Part shown: one piece after another, positions 1-7,923 of the stretch | Position numbering within the stretch: the stretch's first letter is position 1 | Layout: each line of letters begins with the position of its first letter | From: Streptomyces spectabilis | Lineage (GTDB): Bacteria; Actinomycetota; Actinomycetes; Streptomycetales; Streptomycetaceae | Assembly: GCF_008704795.1 (NCBI RefSeq) | Contig: NZ_CP023690.1 | Location: 2,304,501 to 2,368,500 of the forward strand | Direction: 5' to 3' | DNA length: 64,000 nt | Position numbers and translations under genes: made by a program | The notes under the pieces: model-generated | What the model was told of the DNA's origin: nothing | Databases searched by the model: none | Seen by the model: only the letters and a program-made list of their open reading frames with translations

Positions 1-1236
1 CTCGGCGCCTTCGCCGGGGCCCCGCTCGACAAGGCCATCAGCAGCTTCACCACCGGGCTCGGCTCCACCGTGGCGGGCGTGGGCGTGCTCATCGCGCTCG
101 GCGCGATCCTCGGCAAGCTGCTCGCGGACTCCGGCGGCGCCGACCAGATCGTCGACACGATCCTCGCCAAGGCCGGGGGTTCCGGCGGCCGGGCCATGCC
201 GTGGGCCATGGTCCTCATCGCCTCGGTGATCGGGCTTCCGCTCTTCTTCGAGGTCGGCATCGTCCTGCTGATCCCGGTCGTCCTGATGGTCGCCAAGCGC
301 GGCAACTACTCCCTGATGCGCATCGGCATTCCCGCGCTCGCCGGGCTCTCCGTGATGCACGGGCTCATTCCGCCGCACCCCGAGCCCCTGGTCGCGATCG
401 ACGCGGTCAAGGCCAACCTGGGCGTCACGCTCGCGCTCGGCGTCCTCGTGGCGATCCCGACCGTGATCGTGGCCGGGCCGCTGTTCTCGAAGGTCGCCGC
501 GCGGTGGGTGGACGTCGCGCCGCCCGAGAAGATGATCCCGCAGCGGGCCACCGACGAGTTGGAGAAGCGGCCGGGCTTCGGGGCGACCGTCGCCACGGTG
601 CTGCTGCCCGTCGTCCTCATGCTCGCCAAGGCGCTGGTCGACATCGTCGTGGACGACCCCGACGCGACCGTGCAGCGCGTCTTCGATGTCATCGGTTCGC
701 CGCTGATCGCGCTGCTCGCGGCGGTGCTCGTGGGCATGTTCACGCTGGGGCGGGCCGCGGGCTTCACCAAGGAGCGGCTCTCCACGACCGTCGAGAAGTC
801 CCTCGCTCCCATCGCGGGCGTGCTGATGATCGTCGGGGCCGGCGGTGGTTTCAAGACGACGCTCATCGACGTCGGGGTCGGCCAGATGATCCTCGACTTC
901 TCCGAGGACTGGTCCATCCCGGCGCTCCTTCTCGCCTGGCTGATCGCCGTCGCGATCCGGCTGGCGACGGGCTCCGCGACCGTGGCGACGATTTCGGCGG
1001 CGGGGCTCGTGGCCCCGCTCGCGGCGGACATGTCCACCTCGCACACGGCCCTGCTCGTCCTGGCGATCGGCGCGGGCTCGCTCTTCTTCAGCCATGTGAA
1101 CGACGCCGGGTTCTGGCTGGTGAAGGAGTACTTCGGGCTCGACGTCGGCCAGACGATCAAGACGTGGTCGGTGATGGAGACGATCATCTCGGTGGTGGCG
1201 CTGGGGTTCGTGATGCTGCTGTCGCTGGTGCTGTAG
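1..1236 (+). CDS. GntP-family gluconate:H+ symporter, 5' end missing
   Basis: The frame is open from base 1, so the gene starts upstream and about 411 codons are visible. The protein is a polytopic inner-membrane permease with roughly ten hydrophobic segments. A conserved loop around GLIPPHPEPLVAID and a C-terminal SLFFSHVNDAGFWLVKEYFG segment are typical of GntP/gluconate permeases, which import gluconate or related sugar acids by proton symport. GntP genes often follow a gluconate kinase, which could lie just outside the window. The stop TAG is 6 bp from the stop of the convergent amino-acid permease, with no terminator hairpin seen between them. The family is clear; the exact sugar acid is inferred. 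Confidence 0.9.
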   Translation, partial: LGAFAGAPLDKAISSFTTGLGSTVAGVGVLIALGAILGKLLADSGGADQIVDTILAKAGGSGGRAMPWAMVLIASVIGLPLFFEVGIVLLIPVVLMVAKRGNYSLMRIGIPALAGLSVMHGLIPPHPEPLVAIDAVKANLGVTLALGVLVAIPTVIVAGPLFSKVAARWVDVAPPEKMIPQRATDELEKRPGFGATVATVLLPVVLMLAKALVDIVVDDPDATVQRVFDVIGSPLIALLAAVLVGMFTLGRAAGFTKERLSTTVEKSLAPIAGVLMIVGAGGGFKTTLIDVGVGQMILDFSEDWSIPALLLAWLIAVAIRLATGSATVATISAAGLVAPLAADMSTSHTALLVLAIGAGSLFFSHVNDAGFWLVKEYFGLDVGQTIKTWSVMETIISVVALGFVMLLSLVL

Positions 1237-1242
1237 CCCCGG

Positions 1243-2847
1243 CTACCCGGCCGGAGGCGGCGTCGTCGCGGCCTTCTCCAGCTGGAAGGCCTCGTTGCCC
1301 AGGCCGATGCGGGCGTGGGCATCGGGCCTGCGGGCGCGGAGGTACGCGCCGTGGGCGAGGCCGATGACCGCCGCCGCCCCGATGACCGCGGGCAGCAGCC
1401 ACGGCAGCGCCGAGTCGGGCCCCGCGGAGACGAGGATGTCGAAGTCCTTGACGGTGTAGCCCGCGATGACGAGCAGCGCGACGGCCGCGAGGCCGGAGGC
1501 GACGAGGCGCCACAGCTGGGCGCGCGCGGCCCCGCGGCGCACGAAGAAGACGATGACCGCCACGGACGCGGTGGCCATCAGGAGCAGCACGCCGAGCGCG
1601 CCGACGTTGCCGCCCCAGGTGAACAGGTGCAGGACCGGTGCGGTCGGATCGCCCGCCGGCTTGTCGTCGGCGACGGCGAAGCCCGCCACCACGGCGGCGG
1701 CCACCACGGTCTGCAGGAGCGAGCCGGTGCCGGGCGCGCCGCTCGCGCTGCTGGTCCGGCCGAAGACGGCCGGGAGCAGACCCTCGCGGCCCATGGCGAA
1801 CGCGTACCGCGCGACGACGTTGTGGAAGCTGAGGACCGCCGCGAACATGCCGGTCACGAAGAGGACGTGCAGGACGTCGGTGAAGGTGCCGCCGAGCCGG
1901 GACTCGGTGAGACCGAAGAGCAGGCCCGCGCTCTGTTCGCGCGCGGCGGGCACGATGCCCGAGGGCCCCGCGGCGACCGTGAGCGCCCAGGAGCTGAGCG
2001 CGAAGAAGACGGCGACGAACCCGACGGCGAAGAACATCACGCGGGCGACGACGACCTGCGGGCGGCTGGTCTCCTCCGCGTACACGGGCGCCTGCTCGAA
2101 GCCGGTGAACGCGGCGATGCAGAAGCACAGCGAGGTGGCGACGCCCGCGCCGGTGAGCGTGTCGGGGTTGAAGGCGTGCAGCGACACGCCCTCGGCGGAG
2201 GGGTCGGCGAGCGCGGCGACGTCGAAGACGACGACGAGGGCGACCTCCACGAGCAGCAGCACGCCGAGCACGCGCGCGTTGAGGTCGATCTTCAGCCAGC
2301 CGAGAACGGCGACGAGGGCCACGGTCACGAGCGCCGGTATCCACCAGGCGACGGTGACGTCCGCGTACTTGGTGAGCAGGCCGGACACCTCGAAGCCGAG
2401 CAGCCCGTACAGGCCCGCCTGGAGCGCGCTGTAGGCGACGAGCGCGACGGCGGAGGCGGCCGCGCCCGCGGTGCCGCCGAGGCCGCGCGAGATGTAGGCG
2501 TAGAAGGCCCCGGCGTTGTGGACGTGCCTGCTCATCTCCGCGTAGCCGCAGCTGAACAGGGCGAGGACGACGCCGAGCGCGAGGAAGAGCAGGGGCTGGC
2601 CCACCACGCCCATCACGCCGTACGTGGTGGGCATGACGCCCGCGACCACCATCAGCGGCCCGGTGGCGGCGAGCACGGAGAGCAGCAGGCCCGCCGTGCC
2701 GAGGCGGCCCGCGCGCAGCGCCCGCTCCTGGCCCATGTACGTGTTGATGTCCCCCTGGCCCGCGGCGGGCCGGCCGTGGACTCCGGTGCCCTGTCCCGCG
2801 GGGTTCCCCGCTCTGCTTGCACTCGCGTTCGAACTGCCCGTCGCCAT
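1243..2847 (-). CDS. APC-superfamily amino-acid permease
   Basis: A 534-residue integral membrane transporter of the amino acid/polyamine/organocation superfamily. A hydrophilic N-terminus of about 45 residues precedes some 12 membrane segments. The first segment has the glycine-rich AATGPLMVVAG pattern of APC TM1, and TM6 carries the conserved TGFEQAPVYAEE motif. The ATG start has a purine-rich site (GGAAAGGAC) about 9 bases upstream. The tail after the last segment is charged and presumably cytoplasmic. It lies 61 bp downstream of the helical-repeat protein gene on the same strand and could be cotranscribed with it. The substrate cannot be read from the sequence. Confidence 0.85.
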   Translation of the reverse strand: MATGSSNASASRAGNPAGQGTGVHGRPAAGQGDINTYMGQERALRAGRLGTAGLLLSVLAATGPLMVVAGVMPTTYGVMGVVGQPLLFLALGVVLALFSCGYAEMSRHVHNAGAFYAYISRGLGGTAGAAASAVALVAYSALQAGLYGLLGFEVSGLLTKYADVTVAWWIPALVTVALVAVLGWLKIDLNARVLGVLLLVEVALVVVFDVAALADPSAEGVSLHAFNPDTLTGAGVATSLCFCIAAFTGFEQAPVYAEETSRPQVVVARVMFFAVGFVAVFFALSSWALTVAAGPSGIVPAAREQSAGLLFGLTESRLGGTFTDVLHVLFVTGMFAAVLSFHNVVARYAFAMGREGLLPAVFGRTSSASGAPGTGSLLQTVVAAAVVAGFAVADDKPAGDPTAPVLHLFTWGGNVGALGVLLLMATASVAVIVFFVRRGAARAQLWRLVASGLAAVALLVIAGYTVKDFDILVSAGPDSALPWLLPAVIGAAAVIGLAHGAYLRARRPDAHARIGLGNEAFQLEKAATTPPPAG

Positions 2848-2908
2848 GGCGCGGTTGTCCTTTCCGCTGTTCGTGGGTCGATCGGTCGGGTGTGGTGCCG
2901 CCTACGCG

Positions 2909-3877
2909 TCACGCGGTGCCGAGCGCGGCTGCGCGCGCGGCGGTGTAGGCCTCGTGCGGATCCCGGTCGGGGTACGACCAGGGCGCTTCGGTCGCGTACC
3001 GGCCGATGCGGTGGAACAGCGCGGCCGCCTCTGCCGACCGGCCCTCGCAGTGCGTGGCGTGGGCGAGGAAGTTGAGGTCGACGAAGGCGCGCGGGTGGGC
3101 GGTGCCCGCCGGAGCCCCGCCCGGGGTCTCCCACTCCAGCCACCAGTCGAAGGAGGCCTTCATCACCTGCCGGGCGCGGCGGCTCGACCAGTGTCCGGAG
3201 GCGAGGGGGTCGTGGCTCTCGCTGCCCGCGGTGGCGAGGACCCGGTAGCGCTCGGCGTGCGCGACGACCGGGAGCACCGCGAGCGGCGAGTGGGCGGGCA
3301 CCTGCTCGGCCGCCCAGGTGGCGAAGTCGTACACCTCGTGCAGCGGGTCCTGGCCCGCGCCGGGCCGCCGCTCGGCGAGCCGCGCGAGCATCAGGTAGTG
3401 CGCGTGGTGGTGCTCGGGGTGCCGGTGCCTGACCTCGTCGAAGAGCCGTACGACGTCTTCCTCGTGGCCGAGCGAGCGCTCCAGGAGCAGCAGCGCGAGC
3501 CAGGGCGTCGGGTCGGCCGGGACGCGCGCCGCCGCCTCGCGGCAGGCGGTGCGGGCCTTCTCGGAGCGCTCCTTGCCGCGCAGCGCGCGGTGCACGGCGG
3601 CGTGGGCGAGCAGCACGGCGGCGTCGGCGCTCTCCGGTTCGGCGAGCCGCCAGTCGCGGATCCACGCCGTGGTGCTCGGCTCGCGGGCGAGGACGTCGCA
3701 GCGGTGGCCGCGGCGGTCCCAGTCGTCGCCGGTGGCGGCGAGGAGCTCCCGCACCTCGGTCCAGCGTCCCTGCGCCAACGCGGCGCGCGCGGCGACGAGT
3801 TCGGCGTCGTCGAGGGCGGCGTCGAAGACGTGGCTCGCGCGTTTGCGAGAGCGACCGAGAGGTGGGGGTGGGGACAC
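2909..3877 (-). CDS. Helical-repeat (TPR-like) hypothetical protein
   Basis: A cytoplasmic protein of about 322 residues with no signal peptide or membrane segment. It consists of alanine- and arginine-rich helix pairs such as DDAELVAARAALAQGRWTEV and AAVLLAHAAVHRALRGKE, the pattern of TPR or similar solenoids. Aromatic motifs (FDWWLEWE, PWSYPDRDP) stand out near the C-terminus. I place the start at the GTG at 3877 because GGGAGG lies 9 bases upstream; an in-frame ATG at 3991 would add 38 residues of non-conserved-looking sequence. I do not recognise a function. Such proteins usually act as interaction scaffolds, but no partner is visible here. Confidence 0.65.
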   Translation of the reverse strand: MSPPPPLGRSRKRASHVFDAALDDAELVAARAALAQGRWTEVRELLAATGDDWDRRGHRCDVLAREPSTTAWIRDWRLAEPESADAAVLLAHAAVHRALRGKERSEKARTACREAAARVPADPTPWLALLLLERSLGHEEDVVRLFDEVRHRHPEHHHAHYLMLARLAERRPGAGQDPLHEVYDFATWAAEQVPAHSPLAVLPVVAHAERYRVLATAGSESHDPLASGHWSSRRARQVMKASFDWWLEWETPGGAPAGTAHPRAFVDLNFLAHATHCEGRSAEAAALFHRIGRYATEAPWSYPDRDPHEAYTAARAAALGTA

Positions 3878-4084
3878 CGCGGGCGTCCTCCCAAGACGCG
3901 GTAGGCGGGCAGGCGATCTCGCACAGCCAACCGGTAGGCGGCGCTCCGCGTCAAGGCCCAGGCGCCCCAAGCGTCTTGACACGTCTCCCACGCATCCTGA
4001 CGAACTCCTTCACGGGTTCCGGCGGCGCGCGGTGACTCCCCAGGGGCGGCGGGCGCCGGGCACGGCGCCGCCGTCAACCCCCTT

Positions 4085-5740
4085 CTAATCGACGGACTTT
4101 GCAGCCGCACGCCCTGCGGCGCGGCCCGAGAAGAGACAGCCCCCGAGGAAGGTGCCCTCCAGGGAGCGGTAGCCGTGCACCCCGCCGCCGCCGAAGCCCG
4201 CGGCCTCGCCCGCGGCGTACACGCCCGGCAGCGGTGCGCCGTCCTCCCGCAGCACGCGGGAGGACAGGTCGGTTTCGAGGCCGCCGAGCGTCTTGCGCGT
4301 GAGGATGTTCAGACGTACGGCGATCAGCGGTCCCGCCTGCGGGTCGAGGAGGCGGTGCGGCGCGGCGGTGCGGATCAGCCGGTCGCCGATGAATTTGCGC
4401 GCGCCACGCATGGCCATGACCTGGAGGTCCTTGGTGTAGGGGTTGACGGTCTCGCGGTCGCGGGCGGCGATCGTGCGGTGCAGGGCGGCCTCGTCGATGA
4501 GCGGCTCCTTGGTGAGCGCGTTCATGCCGCGCACCAGGGCGCCCAGGTCCTTCTCCACGACGAAGTCGGCGCCGTGGTCCATGAACGCCTTCACGGGCCC
4601 CGGCACGTCGGCCCGCGCCCGCTCGATGACGCCGCGCACCGACTTGCCGGTCAGGTCGGGGTTCTGCTCGGAGCCCGACAGGGTGAACTCCTTGCCGATG
4701 ACGCGCTGGTTGAGCACGAACCACGTGTGGTCGTATCCGGTGCCCATGATGTGGCTGAGCGTGCCGAGCGTGTCGAAGCCGGGGAACAGGGGCACGGGCA
4801 GCCGGTCGCCGCGCGCGTCCAGCCACAGCGAGGAAGGGCCTGGCAGGATGCGGATGCCGTGCTTGTGCCAGATGGGGTTCCAGTTCTCGATGCCCTCGGT
4901 GTAGTGCCACATGCGGTCGCGGTTGATCAGCCGGGCGCCCGCCCGCTCGGCGATGCCGAGCATCAGTCCGTCGACGTGGGCGGGCACCCCGGAGAGCAGC
5001 TTCGCGGGCGGAGTGCCGAGCCGCTCGGGCCAGTGGGCGCGCACGAGGTCGTGGTTGCCGCCGATGCCGCCGGAGGTGACGATCACCGCCTGGGCGCGGA
5101 ACTCGAAGGACCCGGTGACCTCACGGCTGCTGGCCTTGCCGCGCTCGGCCGCCGACGGCTCCAGGACCTCGCCGGTCACGGTGTCGACCGCGCCCGCGCT
5201 GCGGCCGAGACCGGTGACCCGGTGCCGGAACCTCAGCTGTACGAGGCCGCGCTCGACGCCCTCCCGCACGCGGCGCACGAACGGGGCGAGCAGTCCGGGG
5301 CCCGTGCCCCAGGTGATGTGGAAGCGGGGCACGGAGTTGCCGTGCCCCTGGGCGTCGTAGCCGCCGCGCTCGGCCCAGCCGACGACCGGGAAGAACCGCA
5401 CGCCGAGGCCGTGCAGCCAGGCCCGCTTCTCGCCGCACGCGAAGTCCACGTACGCCTTGGCCCACTCGCGCGGCCACCGGTCCTCCTCGCGGTCGAAGGC
5501 GGCCGTGCCCATCCAGTCCTGGAGGGCGAGTTCGCGGTGGTCCTTGATCCGCATGCGCCGCTGCTCGGGGGAGCCGACGAAGAAGAGCCCGCCGAAGGAC
5601 CAGTGGGCCTGCCCGCCCAGGGACTGCTCCGGCTCCTGGTCGACCAGGATCACCCGGCGGCCCGCGTCCACGAGCTCGGCGGTGGCCGTGAGCCCGGCGA
5701 GCCCCGCGCCGATCACGATGACGTCCGCGTCGTAGGCCAT
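4085..5740 (-). CDS. FAD-binding dehydrogenase (fumarate reductase/KstD-like flavoprotein)
   Basis: A 551-residue flavoprotein. The N-terminus has the dinucleotide-binding GAGLAG (residues 11-16) after a beta strand, followed by an acidic VDQEPE segment that would bind the adenine ribose. The C-terminus has a GEAAGFGGGGVHGYRSLEG segment, the second FAD contact of the fumarate reductase/succinate dehydrogenase flavoprotein and 3-ketosteroid dehydrogenase family. Actinomycete members are usually annotated simply as FAD-binding dehydrogenase. The ATG at 5740 is preceded by a strong GAAGGAG; an upstream in-frame start at 5782 lacks support. The gene appears monocistronic, with a TetR-type palindrome 71 bp upstream. 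The substrate is unknown. Confidence 0.85.
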   Translation of the reverse strand: MAYDADVIVIGAGLAGLTATAELVDAGRRVILVDQEPEQSLGGQAHWSFGGLFFVGSPEQRRMRIKDHRELALQDWMGTAAFDREEDRWPREWAKAYVDFACGEKRAWLHGLGVRFFPVVGWAERGGYDAQGHGNSVPRFHITWGTGPGLLAPFVRRVREGVERGLVQLRFRHRVTGLGRSAGAVDTVTGEVLEPSAAERGKASSREVTGSFEFRAQAVIVTSGGIGGNHDLVRAHWPERLGTPPAKLLSGVPAHVDGLMLGIAERAGARLINRDRMWHYTEGIENWNPIWHKHGIRILPGPSSLWLDARGDRLPVPLFPGFDTLGTLSHIMGTGYDHTWFVLNQRVIGKEFTLSGSEQNPDLTGKSVRGVIERARADVPGPVKAFMDHGADFVVEKDLGALVRGMNALTKEPLIDEAALHRTIAARDRETVNPYTKDLQVMAMRGARKFIGDRLIRTAAPHRLLDPQAGPLIAVRLNILTRKTLGGLETDLSSRVLREDGAPLPGVYAAGEAAGFGGGGVHGYRSLEGTFLGGCLFSGRAAGRAAAKSVD

Positions 5741-5810
5741 GGCGGCTCCTTCTTCGACTGACTCGGCTCGGCCGCGCCCCACGGCGGTGGTACGTGCCCG
5801 CGGACGCGTG

Positions 5811-5824
5811 TTACTCGTGAGTCA
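5811..5824. promoter_or_regulatory. TetR-type palindrome upstream of the FAD dehydrogenase
   Basis: TTACTCGTGAGTCA is an inverted repeat (TTACTC/GAGTcA, one mismatch) centred about 78 bp upstream of the FAD dehydrogenase start. The TTACTCnnGAGTAA pattern is common for TetR-family operators in actinomycetes. No tetR gene is adjacent, so the regulator would be encoded elsewhere. Confidence 0.4.
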
Positions 5825-6019
5825 GATCCTGGATAGCCCCACGCCGGACGTCAACCGTCCGGTACGAGGAACCCGGGCGGGGGTCCCACCCGGGTTCCGC
5901 TCGGGCCGCGGGGGCCGCCCGCGATCCGCCTGGGGCTCGCGGGGCCGCATGGGCCTGACCGTGCCCCGCCCACGGGACGCGCGGGGTCCGCCCGTGACCG
6001 CCCGGGGTTCGACTGCGAG

Positions 6020-6214
6020 CCGCACGTGTCCCGGCGGTGACCCGCCTGTGGACCCCTTGAGGACTGCGCAAGGTCCGCGGGGTTCACCGGTGGACCGCCC
6101 GGAGCCCGCACGTAGTCCGTCGGTGAACCCGCCGGTGGGCCGTCCGGCGGCTGCCCAAGGATCGCGAGAGCTCGCATGTGGCCGCACGTGGTCCGTCTGG
6201 ATCTGCCGGTAGCC
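6020..6214. repeat. Three degenerate direct repeats (CCGCACGT unit)
   Basis: Units at about 6020-6054, 6106-6141 and 6182-6214 align as CCGCACGT(G/A)(G/T)(T/C)CCG followed by related sequence. The flanks (GGTCCGC, GCCCGGGG/GCCCGGAG, GCGAG) also recur, giving a degenerate period near 80 bp. No coding potential accompanies them. Confidence 0.4.
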
Positions 6215-6330
6215 GCCCGACGGCCGCGGGAGGCCCGCAGCCGTACGCGGTCCTGGGGCTCGGCGTCACCGGCTCGCGGAGGGCGCGGGGCGCAGGCCTC
6301 GGGCCTGGGTTGACCTGTCAGGATGGCCGT

Positions 6331-6861
6331 ATGAGCGTTGACGTCACGAACCCGGCGGACGAGATCCTGGCCGTCGTCGACGAGCACGACCGCGTGATCG
6401 GCGAGGCCCCGCGCGGCGAGGTGTACGCCCGCGGTCTGCGCCACCGCTGCGTCTTCATCGAGGCCCGGGACACCGAGGGCCGCGTCTTCGTGCACCGCCG
6501 CACCGACACGAAGCTCGTCTTCCCCTCCCTGCACGACATGTTCGTCGGCGGAGTCGTCGGCGCGGGCGAGTCCTACGACGACGCGGCCCTGCGCGAGGCC
6601 CAGGAGGAGCTCGGCGTCTCCGGGCTCCCCCGCCCCACCCCGCTGTTCAAGTTCCTGTACGACGACGGCGCGGGCCGCACCTGGTGGTCGTACCTCTACG
6701 AGGTCCGCTGCGCGGCCCCGGTGGACCCGCAGGTGGAAGAGGTCGCCTGGCACGACTTCCTGACCGACGCCGAACTCGCGCGGCGCGCCGAGGAGTGGGA
6801 GTGGGTGCCGGACGGCCTGGACGCGTACCGGCGCCTGCGCGGCTTCCGGGCGACCCGATGA
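6331..6861 (+). CDS. NUDIX hydrolase (YfcD/IPP-isomerase-like)
   Basis: A 176-residue cytoplasmic NUDIX hydrolase. The catalytic box G-x5-E-x7-RE-x2-EE-x-G is complete at residues 74-95 (G74, E80, RE 88-89, EE 92-93). The N-terminus, DEILAVVDEHDRVIGEAPRGEVYARGLRHR, resembles the YfcD and isopentenyl-diphosphate-isomerase-like subgroup, whose members hydrolyse nucleoside diphosphate derivatives of mostly unknown identity. The ATG at 6331 follows an AGGA site. It overlaps the next gene by 4 bp (ATGA), so translation of the two is probably coupled. Confidence 0.88.
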   Translation: MSVDVTNPADEILAVVDEHDRVIGEAPRGEVYARGLRHRCVFIEARDTEGRVFVHRRTDTKLVFPSLHDMFVGGVVGAGESYDDAALREAQEELGVSGLPRPTPLFKFLYDDGAGRTWWSYLYEVRCAAPVDPQVEEVAWHDFLTDAELARRAEEWEWVPDGLDAYRRLRGFRATR

Positions 6862-7292
6862 CGGGAGGGCCGGGAGGGCCGGACGGGTCGAGAGGGGACG
6901 GGGCCGGGGGTCTGCGGAGCGTCCGGCTGTGGTTCGGCCCCGCGCGACTCCGGGACGAGGGCGACACCCCGGACTACCGCTTCTCGCTGGCCAACGAGCG
7001 CACCTTCCTGGCCTGGCTGCGCACGGCGCTCGCGCTGGTCGGCGGCGGCTTCGCCGTGGACCAGTTCCTGCCCGACCTGCGCTGGGGCGCCCGCGTCGGG
7101 CTCGCGCTCGCCCTGCTCGCCGCCGGGGTGCTGTGCTCGCTGCGGGCGGTGAACCACTGGGTGCGGTGCGAGCGGGCCATGCGGCGCGGCGAGGACCTCC
7201 CGGTCTCGCGCTTCCCCGCGCTGCTCAGCCTCGCGGTGGCGGTGGTCGCCCTCGCGATGGTGGTGGTCGTGGTGTTCGGGTGGGAGGGGTGA
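6858..7292 (+). CDS. DUF202/YidH-family membrane protein
   Basis: A 144-residue small membrane protein. The SLANERTFLAWLRTALALVGGGFAVDQF motif is the DUF202 (YidH) signature, followed by two further hydrophobic segments, about three in all. The first 20 residues are a Gly/Asp-rich tail. Its start codon overlaps the NUDIX stop (ATGA), and a second DUF202 gene begins 4 bp after its stop, so the three genes form one operon. The function of DUF202 proteins is not established. Confidence 0.82.
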   Translation: MTGGPGGPDGSRGDGAGGLRSVRLWFGPARLRDEGDTPDYRFSLANERTFLAWLRTALALVGGGFAVDQFLPDLRWGARVGLALALLAAGVLCSLRAVNHWVRCERAMRRGEDLPVSRFPALLSLAVAVVALAMVVVVVFGWEG

Positions 7293-7296
7293 GGCG

Positions 7297-7617
7297 GTGA
7301 CGCCCGGGTCCGCCGCGGCCCGGGACCCGGGCCTGCAGCCCGAGCGCACCCGGCTCGCGTGGCGGCGTACGACACTGACGTGCACGGTCGCCGCGGTGCT
7401 CGCGGCCCGGACGGCCCTGCACCGCGGCGCGTCGACGGCGGGCGTCGTGGCGTGCGCGCTGTCCCTGCTCCTCTGGCTCGGCTTCCTCGCGGTGGCGCAC
7501 CGCAGGATCACCGGCCTCGCCGCGGCGCGGCCGCGCGCACTGAGCGCGCGGGCGGCGACGGCGGCGGCCCTGTGCACGGCCGCGCTCGCGCTGTGCGCGC
7601 TCGTCGCGGTGTTCTGA
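7297..7617 (+). CDS. Second DUF202-family membrane protein
   Basis: A 106-residue protein with a GTG start 4 bp after the preceding DUF202 gene. It has the shorter DUF202 pattern LQPERTRLAWRRTTLT at residues 14-29 and about three hydrophobic helices. Pairs of DUF202 genes are common in actinomycetes and may form a heteromeric membrane complex, though this is inference. The operon ends here; the following gene is on the other strand. Confidence 0.78.
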   Translation: MTPGSAAARDPGLQPERTRLAWRRTTLTCTVAAVLAARTALHRGASTAGVVACALSLLLWLGFLAVAHRRITGLAAARPRALSARAATAAALCTAALALCALVAVF

Positions 7618-7653
7618 CCCACCGGACGGGCCCTCACGGCCGCTCAGCCGACG

Positions 7654-7878
7654 TCAGTCTCCCTGGGACCACGCCGCGCTCGGCAGTGACAGATAGACGC
7701 CGAAGTCGCTGAGCCCGGTTGCGGCGCGGATGTCCGCGTGGAGCGCGTCCACGCGCTCCTGGCGGTTGGCTTCCCTGCTCGCGAACCACTTCGACTTCGA
7801 CACCCTAGACGGATCACTGAGATGAGCGATGGATGCGGTCAGCCTCGAACGCTCCGACGCCGCCCGCTGCCGCTGCAA
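7654..7878 (-). CDS. Small hypothetical protein or gene remnant
   Basis: A 74-codon frame with a TTG start and no clear ribosome-binding site. Its second half (from KWFASREANRQERVDALHADIRAATGL to the stop) has strong G/C at third positions, as real Streptomyces genes do. The first part has mixed codon use (CGT, GCT, CAT, AGT, GAT, TCT). The frame stays open upstream of the TTG. This fits either a small gene or the 3' remnant of a larger gene whose 5' part was lost. I do not recognise the family. Confidence 0.35.
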   Translation of the reverse strand: MQRQRAASERSRLTASIAHLSDPSRVSKSKWFASREANRQERVDALHADIRAATGLSDFGVYLSLPSAAWSQGD

Positions 7879-7923
7879 ATGATCACGCCCAGGGCGAACC
7901 GCCGGGCCAGGTCGCCGCGGCGC

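Larger units (their letters stand above)
5741..6330. other. 590-bp intergenic region with degenerate GC-rich repeats
   Basis: No convincing gene lies between the FAD dehydrogenase and the NUDIX gene, which are divergent. Apart from the palindrome at 5811-5824 the region holds imperfect repeats. The clearest share CCGCACGTnGTCCG followed by a CGGTGAnCCCGCCGGTGG-like stretch, beginning near 6020, 6106 and 6182, with a weaker fourth near 6240. Spacing is about 76-86 bp. Open frames here on either strand translate to Gly/Pro/Arg-rich sequence without codon bias and look spurious. Confidence 0.5.

Noticed and set aside
1315..3075. 586-codon plus-strand frame over the APC permease
   Set aside because: Antisense shadow; the minus strand encodes a complete permease.
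5822..6187. Open frames in the repeat-rich intergenic region
   Set aside because: Translations are Gly/Pro/Arg-rich with no codon-position bias; they arise from the degenerate repeats.
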